Shown here piece after piece: positions 1 to 9,900 of a stretch of DNA of 64,000 bases. This DNA comes from Opitutia bacterium (GTDB taxonomy: Bacteria; Verrucomicrobiota; Verrucomicrobiia; Opitutales; Opitutaceae), in assembly GCA_016187925.1 (NCBI GenBank), contig JACPIS010000004.1:59155-123154 (forward strand), written 5' to 3'. Below the pieces are notes generated by a model. That model saw nothing but the letters and a program-made list of their open reading frames with translations, was not told the DNA's origin and ran no database searches. Position 1 is the stretch's first letter, and each line of letters starts with the position of its first letter. Made by a program: the position numbers and the translations under genes.

Positions 1-14
1 GTCGGAAGCTCCGC

Positions 15-662
15 TTACTTGGCGTAGGGCTGGAGCTCGGTGGCGGTCCAGGCCTGCGTGCGGGTGGCGGTCTCGGCGCGGATGCGGGCGACAGTCTCGG
101 CGCTGACGGCCGGGGCGTTATTGCCCCACTCCGCGCGGACGTAGGTCAGCACGTTGGCCACCTGGTCGTCTTTCAGCACGGCGCCCAGCGGGGCCATGGC
201 GTTGTTGAAATCCTTGCCGGCGACGTTGACGGGGCCGTTGAGGCCGTGGAGCACGATGCGGATGATGCGCTCTTCGCTGCCCGAGGCCCACTCCGAGCCG
301 GCGAGCGGCGGATAGACACCGGGGACACCCTGGCCGCTGGCCTGGTGGCAGGCGATGCAGGTGTTGTTGAAGACGCGCTTGCCGAGCATGGCGGGAGTGA
401 TGGTGGCCACCTGCGCCGGACCCTTGCTGGGCTTCTGGTGCTCGTTGTAGATCATCGGGTCGAAGTGCGCCGAGTAGTGCGCGAGATAGATCGAGCCGAA
501 GAAGATGGCCGTGCACATGATGCCGAGGAGCACGAGCGGGAACTTCGCGTAGCCGTGGGGCTGCTCGGGTTTCTTCGCCTGGGCGTGCGCGTGCACCTGC
601 TGGATGCTCTCGTCGGACGCACCGGACTGCTCGACGTAAGTGTGGTTGTGATCGGAGCTCAT
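15..662 (-). CDS. Membrane-anchored monoheme cytochrome c of the ACIII locus
   Basis: A 215-residue protein with an N-terminal soluble stretch, one membrane segment (about residues 40-62) and a C-terminal class I cytochrome c domain. One heme motif, CIACH, is followed by a typical GVYPPLAGSEW region and a Met-containing loop (NAMAPLG) that could supply the axial ligand. It is the last gene of the ACIII operon in this window and starts one base after the CcoO-like gene ends. By position it probably passes electrons between ACIII and a terminal oxidase in the periplasm; this is inference. The ATG at 662 is preferred because the longer upstream reading runs into the neighbouring gene. Confidence 0.85.
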   Translation of the reverse strand: MSSDHNHTYVEQSGASDESIQQVHAHAQAKKPEQPHGYAKFPLVLLGIMCTAIFFGSIYLAHYSAHFDPMIYNEHQKPSKGPAQVATITPAMLGKRVFNNTCIACHQASGQGVPGVYPPLAGSEWASGSEERIIRIVLHGLNGPVNVAGKDFNNAMAPLGAVLKDDQVANVLTYVRAEWGNNAPAVSAETVARIRAETATRTQAWTATELQPYAK

Positions 663-663
663 C

Positions 664-1299
664 TTAGTGGCCTCCCTCTTTCTGGGCGGGGGCCTCGACA
701 AAGGGCTTGGCCTCGGGATACTCGTAGGTGTCCTTCAGGCTCATCAGGTAGGCAACGAGGGCCTCGGCGCGGCGCGTCGGGACGATCTCGTAGCCGGCGG
801 GCGCGCCGAGCTTCAGCGCCTTGGCGGACGGCTGGCCGGGGACGGCCTGGCGCGTCTCGAACAGGAACTGGTAGGCGGGCTTGCCGGGCGCGATGGCGGC
901 CGGCGAGTAGAGCAGCTTGTAGAAATACTCCGGCTCGGTGATGCGGGCGCCGACGTTGCGCAGGTCGGGGCCGTAGCGGTGGGAACCGATCAGCACGGTC
1001 TGCTCGCGGATGTAGTCGCGGGCGACGCTCTGGCGGGAGCCCCACCCGCGGGCGACATCGGCTCCGAAGCCGTCCCGGCGCACCTGCTGGGTGTGGCACT
1101 GCACGCAGCCGAGATCCTGATAGACGCGGCGGCCTTGGTTGGCCAAGCCGGTCAGCGGCTGCGGATACAGGGTCTCCTCGACGGGATCCTTGTATTGCGT
1201 GAGGCTGCCGTACTGCCTGTGGGCGGTGAGCACGACCGCGCCCCACGAGAGGGCGAGCGTGGCGAAGGCGCCGGCGAAGAGGGCGAGACCGTTTTTCAT
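664..1299 (-). CDS. CcoO-like membrane cytochrome c subunit
   Basis: 211 residues: one N-terminal membrane anchor (about residues 5-25) and a monoheme domain with CVQCH at residues 65-69. The TQQVR, LIGSHRYGPDLRNVG and AYLMSLK segments match cbb3-oxidase subunit II (CcoO). In ordinary CcoO the axial Met lies in a K-M-P-x-Y motif; here the corresponding stretch reads APGKPAYQFLFE, so that Met appears to be missing. The ATG overlaps the stop of the CcoN-like gene (ATGA), implying coupled translation and a paired complex. No diheme CcoP gene is present. Likely an electron-transfer subunit of an ACIII-associated complex; the assignment as CcoO homolog is firm, the function is not. Confidence 0.85.
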   Translation of the reverse strand: MKNGLALFAGAFATLALSWGAVVLTAHRQYGSLTQYKDPVEETLYPQPLTGLANQGRRVYQDLGCVQCHTQQVRRDGFGADVARGWGSRQSVARDYIREQTVLIGSHRYGPDLRNVGARITEPEYFYKLLYSPAAIAPGKPAYQFLFETRQAVPGQPSAKALKLGAPAGYEIVPTRRAEALVAYLMSLKDTYEYPEAKPFVEAPAQKEGGH

Positions 1300-2735
1300 G
1301 CCTGCTGTCCCTCCATGGCGGGCGGGTTCTGGATGACCGCGGCAGGAGTGGACTGCGAGTTCACCGGGCAGGCGATCCAGACGAAGTTGATGAGGAAGGC
1401 GGCGTGGCCGATGGTGAGGAGCATGAAGGCGACGGAGCGGAAGGCGTACCAGGCCGTCATGGCCTTGGTGACCTCGGCGAAGGGCAGTGTGGCGGTGTTG
1501 AGCAGCCCGCCTTGGTGCCAGCCCGCGTAGGCCAGGCCGACGAGCAGCGCGACGACGCCGAGCGCGGTGGCCAAGTAGTGGGCCTTGATGAGCGCGGTGG
1601 AGCGCCAGACCTTGCCGGTGACGCGCGGCAGATAGAAGTAGGCGGCGCCGAACATCGCGGTCGAGAAGCACGCGTAGAGCAGCGTCCAGTCGCGCAGCTC
1701 GGGGAGCAGAGTGAACTGCGCCACGGCCACGATGTCGCGGAACGAGAGGAGCAGGTTCAGCACGGAGGCGGCGAAGAAGCCGAGGATGCTCAGCAGCACG
1801 AAGCGCAGCGTAAGGCTCTTGTTGGCCTCGCTGAAGCGGCCGGAGAGCGTGCCGAGGAAATTCACGGCGATCATGACGACCGCGGGCACGGCGAGGAAGT
1901 TGGCCACGACGCCGAGGGTGCCGACCCAGGCGGGCACCGGGCCGCCGATGAGGCGCGAGCCGGCGGCCAGCGAGGTGGTGACGGCGAGCCACCAGAACGC
2001 GATGATCGCGATGTAGTAGTCGTAGACCGGCTTGCCGAGGATCTTCGGCAGGAAGTAATAGGCGGCGGCGAGCGCGAGCGGCACGAACCAGAGGTTGTAG
2101 AGGCCGTTCACGTACCAGGCGTTGGTGATGGACTGGACCGTGCCGTTGACCGGAGTCTCGAAGAGCATCCGCAGCGCGGCGAGGAACAGCCAGGGGAACC
2201 AGAACGCGGCGCCGAGGATGTACCACTGCGAGGCGTACACGTTCTCGGTGTTGCGCACGCTGTAGGTCGTCACCGCCCAGACGCCGATGAGCAGGTAGGC
2301 GCCGAGCAGGAGCAGCGTGACGAAGCGCGGCATCTCCAGCAGTTCGTAGGAGGTGGAGGCGCCGGTGAGGATGCCGATGACGCCGAGCGCGACGCCGATG
2401 TTCCAGAACTTGGCGGCGACGAGCAGCCAGCCGCCGGAGCGGAGGGCGGAGGCAGAGAGGCGGGCCATCAGCCAGAGGGCGAAGGCGAAGCCGGCGTTGA
2501 AGCCCCAGCCGTAGACGAGCGCGTTCTGCGCGGCGGGCGCGACGCGACCGTGGGTGAACCACTCGCAGTCGGCCAGGAACGTGGGCGTGTGCAGCTGGAT
2601 CGAGGCGATCAGCTGGAGCGCGCCGCCGGCCAGCAACCAGACGAGCGCCGAGCCGAAGAAGGCGAGCACCGGCCACTTGGCGGAGGCGTCGATCCCCTGC
2701 TGCTCGGAGCGGGCGTTGTTGTCGGGTGAATTCAT
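1296..2735 (-). CDS. CcoN-like protein lacking every heme/CuB histidine ligand
   Basis: 479 residues, about 12 membrane segments, alignable by eye along its length to cbb3 oxidase subunit I. Landmark comparison with classical CcoN: PLHTNA becomes PAAQNA (heme b His to Ala69), WYGHN becomes WYVNG (CuB His to Asn210), AGPHHL becomes AAGSRL (CuB His pair to Ser260-Arg261), and DWTIGHVH becomes DWTLLYAC (heme b3/b His to Tyr354 and Cys356). Only five His remain before the C-terminus, none at a ligand position. It therefore cannot hold the usual cofactors. It sits between a small membrane gene and ccoO-like, inside the ACIII operon, so a structural or quinone-related role in a supercomplex is possible but unproven. 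Start taken at ATG 2735; a TTG two codons upstream is less likely. Confidence 0.85.
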   Translation of the reverse strand: MNSPDNNARSEQQGIDASAKWPVLAFFGSALVWLLAGGALQLIASIQLHTPTFLADCEWFTHGRVAPAAQNALVYGWGFNAGFAFALWLMARLSASALRSGGWLLVAAKFWNIGVALGVIGILTGASTSYELLEMPRFVTLLLLGAYLLIGVWAVTTYSVRNTENVYASQWYILGAAFWFPWLFLAALRMLFETPVNGTVQSITNAWYVNGLYNLWFVPLALAAAYYFLPKILGKPVYDYYIAIIAFWWLAVTTSLAAGSRLIGGPVPAWVGTLGVVANFLAVPAVVMIAVNFLGTLSGRFSEANKSLTLRFVLLSILGFFAASVLNLLLSFRDIVAVAQFTLLPELRDWTLLYACFSTAMFGAAYFYLPRVTGKVWRSTALIKAHYLATALGVVALLVGLAYAGWHQGGLLNTATLPFAEVTKAMTAWYAFRSVAFMLLTIGHAAFLINFVWIACPVNSQSTPAAVIQNPPAMEGQQA

Positions 2736-2744
2736 CGGCAAAGG

Positions 2745-3086
2745 TTACTTCTGGGCGTGGTCGCGCACGGTGAGCTCGATGGCGCGGTCGATCGGGAGGC
2801 GGGCGATGCCGGCCTGCTGGTCGACCCAGCCGTAGGTGTTGATCTGCGTCTGCTCCCTGGCGTGGAGGTCGGCCAGCGCCTTGGCGCGGCCCTCGGGAGT
2901 CATCTTCCAGCGCTGGTCCTCGGCGAAGTCGGCCGGGTTGGCGTTGCCGCGCGGATCGACCGCCGGGGCGGCGTGGTAAGTGCGGTTGATGAACCAGCCG
3001 AACAGCAGGATGCCGGCGATCACGACCACGGCCGTGAAGACGGGCGTGCGCTGCGGGAAGGCGAAGGATGACGGATTCTCACTCAT
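2745..3086 (-). CDS. Small single-span membrane protein of ACIII operon
   Basis: 113 residues with one membrane segment (about 17-35) followed by a charged periplasmic tail that contains the stretch TYGWVDQQAGIARLPIDRA. Comparable short anchored proteins with a YGWVD...IPIDRAME-type tail are, from memory, common next to ACIII and cytochrome oxidase genes, but no biochemical role is known to me. The start codon overlaps the actF stop (ATGA), so it is co-translated with the complex. It could be an accessory or assembly subunit. Confidence 0.75.
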   Translation of the reverse strand: MSENPSSFAFPQRTPVFTAVVVIAGILLFGWFINRTYHAAPAVDPRGNANPADFAEDQRWKMTPEGRAKALADLHAREQTQINTYGWVDQQAGIARLPIDRAIELTVRDHAQK

Positions 3087-4369
3087 GGCGCGGAGGCCTC
3101 ATGGTGCGTCAGCGACTCGACAATGCGCGGGTCGCGGATCGGGATGAGTTTGGCGGTGGGGAAGCTCTTCAGATAGGCCCAGACGCAGACGCCGCCCACG
3201 CCCACCACGGAGCTGAGCACCCAGAGCAGGTTGAGCGAGAGGAACGGCAGCGGGTCGCCGTGCTCGTTCTTCAGGGCCGGGAGGATGTTGTAGCAGAGGT
3301 CGATCAGGATCGTCGCGACGATGCACCAGCTGATGCGGCGCAGGCCGGCGGCGGTGCTCTTGAGCTTGTAGGACAGAAGATAGAGGAACGGCAGGAAGAA
3401 GTGGCCGAAGAGAATCACCATGCCGATCCAACCCCACTGGTTGAACTGGCCGTCGCTGTTGTTGATCTCGCGGATGTTGTACCAGAACGTTTCCTCGGGC
3501 ACGTTGGCGTTCCAGATCAGGAAGTATTGGGAGAAGGTCACGTACGCCCAGAAGATCACGAAGGCGTGCGACAGCGTGCCGACGCAGTGCCAGTGATTGA
3601 GGTTGAGCACGCCCTTGTAGTCGCCGCGACCGTAGAGCCAGAGCATGATGAAGACCGTGCAGGCCAGCGCGCCGCGGATGCAGTTCGCGAAGAACCACAC
3701 GCCGTACATCGTGGAGAACCAGTGGTACTCGAGGCTCTTCATCCAGTAGATGGCCGCGAAGGTCAGCGACAGCGCGGTGAGCGGGATGCCCATGGCGGCG
3801 GTGACGCGGTTCTTGTAGGTCCACTTGAGGTCGCCGTCGGCGTCCTGGGCGAACGAGGCCTGACGCAGGCGGGCCGACAGCCACACCCAGACCACGAAGA
3901 AGCCGACCGTCATGCCGGTGAACATCTTCAGGCTGAGGAAGCCCGACTTCTTCACGTAGAGCACATCGGTGCCGACCGTGCCGTGGCCACCGGGCAGATG
4001 GGCGCCGGCATCCATCCACGACCAGACGAGGCCGGGCTTGACCCAGGCGGAAATCAGCAGCGGGAGGAACAGGACGCCGAGCCACACGAAGGCGGAGAGT
4101 CCGTGCTCGAGCTGGCGGCGCAGAACCGTCGACCAGCCGGCGTCGAAGATGTGGTGGATCATCACCAGCAGCAGCATGCCGACGGCGATGGCGGTCCAAA
4201 AGGAGATGCCGACGAGATAGGAGAGCGCGACGAACTGCGGCGGCGCAACGAAGAGGCCGACTGCAGTGAGCGCGAGGCCGGCGACGCCGGCGGCGAGGAA
4301 CTTGCCCGCCGGAGTGGCGGAGGCAGCCGGGGCCGCAGCGTGGGAGACAGTGGCGGTGGTGGCGCTCAT
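3083..4369 (-). CDS. actF: ACIII membrane subunit ActF
   Basis: 428-residue polytopic protein, about ten membrane spans, beginning after a low-complexity Ala/Thr/Ser N-terminus. Segments such as VGISFWTAIAVGMLLLVMIHHIF and LGVLFLPLLI resemble ActF, the second NrfD-family (PsrC-like) quinol-related subunit of Alternative Complex III. It pairs with ActC to form the membrane core that takes electrons from the quinol pool. It lies one base downstream of actE and overlaps the next small gene. Identification rests on sequence character plus its canonical place after actE. Confidence 0.92.
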   Translation of the reverse strand: MSATTATVSHAAAPAASATPAGKFLAAGVAGLALTAVGLFVAPPQFVALSYLVGISFWTAIAVGMLLLVMIHHIFDAGWSTVLRRQLEHGLSAFVWLGVLFLPLLISAWVKPGLVWSWMDAGAHLPGGHGTVGTDVLYVKKSGFLSLKMFTGMTVGFFVVWVWLSARLRQASFAQDADGDLKWTYKNRVTAAMGIPLTALSLTFAAIYWMKSLEYHWFSTMYGVWFFANCIRGALACTVFIMLWLYGRGDYKGVLNLNHWHCVGTLSHAFVIFWAYVTFSQYFLIWNANVPEETFWYNIREINNSDGQFNQWGWIGMVILFGHFFLPFLYLLSYKLKSTAAGLRRISWCIVATILIDLCYNILPALKNEHGDPLPFLSLNLLWVLSSVVGVGGVCVWAYLKSFPTAKLIPIRDPRIVESLTHHEASAP

Positions 4370-4370
4370 G

Positions 4371-5006
4371 TTACTTCAGCTCCCCCCGGTGTTCGGCCGG
4401 CACATCGTCGATGGAGGCATGATGGGCGCGCTGGAGGGCGCGGACGTAGGCAATCACCGCCCAGCGCTCGTCGGGCGAAAGCTTGTCGCCGTAGGACTGC
4501 ATGGTGTTTTTGCCGTTGGTGATGGTGTTGAAGATCTCGCCCTCGGCCACCTGACGCAGACGGTCGTCGTGATAGGTCGGCGTGGCCACCATGCCGTATT
4601 GCTTGGTGATGCCGTTGCCGTCGCCCAAGGCGCCGTGGCAGGGCTGGCAATAGATTTCGTAGCGGTTTTGGCCGTGACGGACGAGCGCCGCGGTGACCTC
4701 GACCGGGAAACCGCGGGCAAAGGAGCCGTCGGCGGCCTTGCCGGCGTAGCGGAAGTCGTCGGCGCGGAGGAAGGCCGGATCGGCCTGCTCGGCGGAGCGG
4801 CCGAAAGGCACGGTGCCGGCGACCGGCGGGCGGTCGGCGCGGCCGTCGGCGAAGAACTTCGACGACATCTGCGGCTTGTATTTCGCCTGATAATCCATGT
4901 CCGGGAACACGACGAGGGGGGCGTCCGGCGTGGTCATGCCGCGGAAGCCCAGGATCGACACCGTGAGCAGGCAGAGGAAGGCGAGCGTGTAGTAGGCGTA
5001 ACGCAT
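4371..5006 (-). CDS. actE: ACIII monoheme cytochrome c ActE
   Basis: 211 residues: an N-terminal membrane/signal segment (about residues 4-21) and a C-terminal cytochrome c domain with CQPCH and a later Met (KNTMQSYG) followed by the helix WAVIAYVRALQ. This is the layout of ActE, the mobile-heme subunit of ACIII on the periplasmic face. Stop is two bases before the actF start, so the genes are cotranscribed. The N-terminal half (residues 30-100) carries the PDMDYQAKYKPQ-type region typical of this subunit. Confidence 0.92.
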   Translation of the reverse strand: MRYAYYTLAFLCLLTVSILGFRGMTTPDAPLVVFPDMDYQAKYKPQMSSKFFADGRADRPPVAGTVPFGRSAEQADPAFLRADDFRYAGKAADGSFARGFPVEVTAALVRHGQNRYEIYCQPCHGALGDGNGITKQYGMVATPTYHDDRLRQVAEGEIFNTITNGKNTMQSYGDKLSPDERWAVIAYVRALQRAHHASIDDVPAEHRGELK

Positions 5007-5007
5007 C

Positions 5008-5538
5008 TTATTCCTCCAGTTCGACGATGTCCTGGCCGCCGATCTTCGCGAGGAACTCGCGGGTCTGCGCGGCGTTGAATTTCGGGTCGTTGGCCTCGAT
5101 CACAATATGGAAGCGGTCGTCGAGCAGGCGCGTGAGCTGCGGCGCCTTCTGCACGGGGTGGTAGTGCATCGGGAGCCGGTTCAGGATGAACATGCCCGCG
5201 ATGGTCGCGAAAGCGGTGAAGAGAATCGTCAGCTCGTAGCTCACCGGGAAGGCGAACATCGGTGAGAAGAGCGGCTTGCCGCCGACGATCAGCTTGTAGT
5301 CGTAGCCGCCGGTCCACCAGATGAGCGTCATGCCCGTGGCGAAGCCGATGAGGCCGCCGGTGAGCGAGAAGCGCGGCACCTTCGAGCGGCGCACGCCCAT
5401 GGCGGCGTCGAGGCCGTGCACGGGGAACGGCGTGAACGCGTCCCACTGCTTGAAGCCGGCGTCGCGCACCTGCTCGCAGGCGTGGTAGAGCGCGGGCGTG
5501 GAGTCGAAGGCGGCGAGGAGTCCGTAGGTCTTTTTCAT
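5008..5538 (-). CDS. actD: ACIII membrane subunit ActD
   Basis: 176 residues with two central membrane segments flanked by soluble ends: an N-terminal GLLAAFDSTPALYHACEQVRDAGF domain with an alpha/beta look, then GVRRSKVPRFSLTGGLIGF leading into the first helix. This is the DUF3341 architecture of ActD. Start taken at ATG 5538; it follows actC by 11 bases and precedes actE by one base. It contributes to the ACIII membrane arm; no cofactor motif is visible. Confidence 0.92.
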   Translation of the reverse strand: MKKTYGLLAAFDSTPALYHACEQVRDAGFKQWDAFTPFPVHGLDAAMGVRRSKVPRFSLTGGLIGFATGMTLIWWTGGYDYKLIVGGKPLFSPMFAFPVSYELTILFTAFATIAGMFILNRLPMHYHPVQKAPQLTRLLDDRFHIVIEANDPKFNAAQTREFLAKIGGQDIVELEE

Positions 5539-5549
5539 GGCGGCTCCGA

Positions 5550-6974
5550 TCAATGGTGTTCGCCGCCGTGGGGATCGGCTTGCGGGATGACGGCCTTGAC
5601 TTCGGACATCGGCATGATGGGCACGAAGCGGATGAAGAGCAGGAACAGCGTGGAGAACACGCCGAACGTGCCGAAGAACGTGAAGATCTCGACGATCGAC
5701 GGCGAGTAGTAGCCCCAGCTCGACGGCAGGAAGTCGCGGGCGAGCGACGTGACGATGATCACGAAGCGCTCGAACCACATGCCGACGTTGACGAAGATGG
5801 AGAGGATCCAGACGAGCGTCGTGTTCTGGCGGACGCTCTTGAACCAGAAGAACTGCGGCGTGATCACGTTGCACGTGATCATGATCCAGTAGGCCCAGGC
5901 GTAGTGGCCGAACGCGCGGTTGATGAACGCGAAGCCTTCATACGGGTTCGCGCCATACCACGCGATGAAGAACTCCATCGAGTACGCGTAGCCCACCATG
6001 GTGCCCGTCGCCAGGGTGATCTTGCACATGCAGTCGATGTGGTACTGCGTGATGAGGTCCTCGAGGCGGAAGATCGCGCGCAGCGGCAGCATGAGCGTGA
6101 GCACCATGCCGAAGCCCGAGAAAATGGCGCCGGCGACGAAGTAGGGCGGGAAGATCGTCGTGTGCCAGCCGGGGATCAGCGAGACGGCGAAGTCGAACGA
6201 GACGATGGTGTGCACCGAGAGCACGAGCGGCGTGGCGACGCCGGCGAGGATCAGGTAGGCCATCTCGTAGTTGCTCCAGTGGCGGTTGGAGCCGCGCCAG
6301 CCCATGGCGAAGAAACCGTAGATGCGCGCCTTGAGCAGGTTGCCGCCCGCCGTGAAGCGGTCGCGCAGCGTGCCGAGGTCGGGGATGAGGCCGACGTACC
6401 AGAAGAGCACGGAGACCGTGCCGTAGGTCGAGACCGCGAACACGTCCCACTCCAGCGGCGAACGGAAGTTCTGCCAGAGGAAGTTCGAGTTCGGGATCGG
6501 GAAGAGATACCAGGCCATCCACACGCGGCCGACGTGGAAGACCGGGAAGATGCCGGCGCAGACGACGGCGAAGATCGTCATGGCCTCGGCGGCGCGGTTG
6601 ATCGACGTGCGCCACTTCTGGCGCAGGAGGCACAGGATGGCCGAGATCAACGTGCCGGCGTGGCCGATGCCGATCCAAAAGACGAAGTTGACGATGTCCC
6701 ACGCCCAGTTGACCGGGTTCGCATGGCCCCACACGCCGACGCCCGTGGCGACGAGGTAGGTGATGCCGGCGACGGTGAACGAGGCGATGCAGACCGCGAT
6801 GGCGAAGCACCACCACCACCAGGTGGGAGTCGTGCCCTCGACGATGCCGCAGACCTTGTCGGTGATCCACTTGAAGTCGCGGTGGTGCTCGACGAGCTCG
6901 GCGCGCGGGAGGACCGCGGGCCGGACCTCGGCGAGGATCGCGGGAGCGGGATGATCAGAGGCGTGCGCGCCCAT
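5550..6974 (-). CDS. actC: ACIII NrfD-like quinol-binding subunit ActC
   Basis: 474 residues and about ten membrane helices, an NrfD/PsrC-family integral protein. Characteristic stretches include [32 protein letters not shown] and the [14 protein letters not shown] region near the end. ActC is the main quinol-binding subunit of ACIII and contacts the iron-sulfur domain of ActB. Its ATG at 6974 overlaps the actB stop by one base (TGATG); a GTG one codon upstream is a less likely alternative. Confidence 0.95.
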   Translation of the reverse strand: MGAHASDHPAPAILAEVRPAVLPRAELVEHHRDFKWITDKVCGIVEGTTPTWWWWCFAIAVCIASFTVAGITYLVATGVGVWGHANPVNWAWDIVNFVFWIGIGHAGTLISAILCLLRQKWRTSINRAAEAMTIFAVVCAGIFPVFHVGRVWMAWYLFPIPNSNFLWQNFRSPLEWDVFAVSTYGTVSVLFWYVGLIPDLGTLRDRFTAGGNLLKARIYGFFAMGWRGSNRHWSNYEMAYLILAGVATPLVLSVHTIVSFDFAVSLIPGWHTTIFPPYFVAGAIFSGFGMVLTLMLPLRAIFRLEDLITQYHIDCMCKITLATGTMVGYAYSMEFFIAWYGANPYEGFAFINRAFGHYAWAYWIMITCNVITPQFFWFKSVRQNTTLVWILSIFVNVGMWFERFVIIVTSLARDFLPSSWGYYSPSIVEIFTFFGTFGVFSTLFLLFIRFVPIMPMSEVKAVIPQADPHGGEHH

Positions 6975-9900
6975 CACTCATGCCCTCCGTGCTTGGCCTC
7001 GGGCGCTGCCGCCTCGTGGCCGTGACCGCCCTCGGAAGGGTGGTTCTTCTTGTTATACTCGACCCGGCTGAGCGGGAGCTGCTGGTAGTCGGGCATGTGC
7101 GGGTTGGGATTGCGGAGCTTGCCGAGGTAGGTCGTGCGCGGACGGATGTTCAGGTAGCCGAGCACCGCGTAGTCGCGGTCCTGCGCCTTGGTCTGGGAGA
7201 CGGCGCTCTTCTCGTCCTTGATGTTGCCGAAGACGATGGCCTCGACCGGGCAGACCTGCTGGCAGGCGACCTTGATCGTGCCGTCCGGCACCACGACGTC
7301 GCCGCTGGCGCCGGCCTGGCGCTTCTGCGCGATCTTGGCCTGCTGCACGCGCTGCACGCAATAGGTGCACTTCTCCATGACACCGCGCATGCGCACGGTT
7401 ACGTCGGGGTTCTTCACCATCTTGAGCAGCTCGGGCATCTCGCTCTGGTGGCCGGCCGGGCCCAGATAGAGGGCGTCGAGCGCGCGCTTGTTGAAATCGA
7501 AGAAATTGAAACGGCGGACCTTGTACGGGCAGTTGTTCGCGCAGTAGCGCGTACCGATGCAGCGGTTGTAGGCCATCGTGTTGACGCCCTCCTCGTCGTG
7601 CACCGTGGCGTTGACCGGGCACACGGTCTCGCAGGGCGCGAGCTCGCAGTGCTGGCAGGCCATGGGCTGGACGATGGCCTGCGGGTCCTCGGGGATCTCG
7701 CGGTTGCCCTCGGCGCCGAAGGCCTCGGCGTCGATGCGGCCATCCGCGTAGTAACGGTCGAGGCGGATCCAGTGCATCGCACGGCCGCGCTTCACCTGCT
7801 CGCGGCCGACGATCGGGATGTTGTTCTCCGCCTGGCAGGCGATGACGCAGGCGTTGCAGCCGATGCAGGTATTGAGGTCGATCGACATGCCCCACTGGTG
7901 GATGCCGTCGAACTCGGGCGTCTTGTAGAGCGAATTGCCGCGCGGGATCGTGGTCGAGGTGACCGCGAGCGGGAGGCCCGCGTCCTTGCCCAGGTTGGCC
8001 GGGGCGTGGGAGTCGATCGTGGCCTCGCGCACGAAGAAGGGATTCTCGTCGGCATACTCGCCGAGGTTGGCCTCGCGCACGATGTCGCGGCCCTCCATCG
8101 ACCAGTGTTCCTGCGTGGTGGCGATGTTCTGGCGCTCGCCGGTGGTGCGGATGCTGGCGCCGGTGGCGAAGTGCAGCGCGCCGCTCGTGCGGACGGCGTA
8201 GGCGTTGAAGCCGGCGCCGGTGCCGACGTGGCCGGTCTTGGTGCGGCCGTAACCGAGCGGGAGGACGACCGTGTAGTTGGCCAGACCCGGCTGGATATGC
8301 ATCGGGCCGCTGATCTTGCGGCCGCCGACGGTCACTTCGCCGATGAAGGTGATTTCCTTGTAATGGTAGACCTCGGCGAGCTCCTTGCGGGCGACCTGCA
8401 GCTTGCTGCCGCCGGGCTCGATGCCGAGCTTCTTGGCGAGGCGCGGGCTGACGAGGATGACGTTGTCCCACGAAAGCTTGGTGATGGGATCCGGCACTTC
8501 CTGCAGCCAGCCGTTGTTGGCGAAGCGGCCGTCGTCCATTTTGTGGTCGGTGACGAAACGAACCTCGATGCTGTTCTCGTCGATGGTGGCCGGCTTCGGT
8601 GCGGCAGCGAGCAGAGCAGCGGCGCGCGGCGCATCGAAGGAAACGGAAACGGACTTGTAGGCCGAGCCCTCGAGCACGCCGTCGTGCAGGAACTTCTCGA
8701 ACGCCTTCTTCGAGCCGTCGCTGTGGTGCGCGATGGTCGTATAGACCTGCGCGTAGGCGTCGGGCGTCTCCTCGCCGGCGAGGCGGGCGAGCAGCTCGAT
8801 CTCCATGAGGCCGTTGAAGAGCGGAAGGATCATCGGCTGCACGGGCACGATGGTGCCGTCGACCGTGCGGGCGTCGCCCCACGACTCGAGGTAGTGGGTG
8901 GCGGCGAGGTGCGTGCCGGCGGCCGCGGACGTCTCGTCGGCGTAATAGCCGTAGCGGATGACATCGGGCACGGACTTCAGCAGCGCCGCGAAATCGAGGT
9001 CGGCGGGCGCATCGTAGGCCGGGTTGCCGTTGAGCACCACGAGCGTCTTCACCCCACCCTCCTTGATGGCGGTGGCGAGGGCCTGGATGGTGGAGGCGCC
9101 GGACGGCTCGACGGCGACGAAGTCGACGGTCTGGCCGATATTGCCGAGCGCGGCGTTGATCGCGTTGACGAGGATGTGGACCTGCGCAGGCTGGTGGGCG
9201 CCGGCGACGACGAGGCTCTCGCCCTTGTGCGCGGCGAGGTCCTTGGCGCACTCCTCGATCCACTTCGGGTTGAGTTCGAGGCCCTGGGTCAGCGACTCGT
9301 AAGTGCGGGTGCCGAGCACCTCGTTGGCCAGCGCGGCCGTGAAGGCCAACACATGGCTGCTCGCGAGGCGGAGGCGGTGGTCCGCCATGCTGCCGGTGAG
9401 GGTGAAGCCGCTCTCGACGACGTAGAGGCGGTTCATCGGGTCGTCCTTCTTGGCGACGCGACGGCCTTTGGCGAACTCGCGGGCGTAGTAGAGGCTGCCG
9501 GCCTCGGCGTGGAAGAAATCGGCGTCGAGCGAGACGATGCGCTTGGCCTTCGCGAAGCGGTAGAGCGGCTTCACGTTCTGGCCGAACGAGGCCTGCGCGG
9601 CGGCGACCGGCGGCTCGTCCTGCACGGGCTCGTATTCGGCCCAGATGGCGCGCGGGAAATCCTGCTTCAGCTTCGCCACGAGGCGGGCGCGCGTGGGCGA
9701 GCTGGACTCGCTGGCGAGGAACGCCAGGCCCTCGCCGCTGCCGGCGTAGGTCGAGCGGATGCCGGCGAGCAGCACGTTGACCTCGGCAGTCGTGAGCGAC
9801 TTGCCGGCCTTGGTGTGCTCGGCGGAGCGGTCCGGGTCGTAAAGGTCGAGCACGGAAGCCTGCGCGATCATCGTGGTCGCGCCGCCGTGCGGCTGGTAGC

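Noticed and set aside
664..2676. A 670-residue minus-strand open frame covering both ccoO-like and most of ccoN-like genes
   Set aside because: Only its C-terminal 211 residues are real (CcoO-like). The rest is an Arg/Pro-rich shadow of the CcoN-like frame.
1296..2735. A functional cbb3 oxidase encoded with ACIII
   Set aside because: All heme and CuB ligands are substituted and CcoP is absent.
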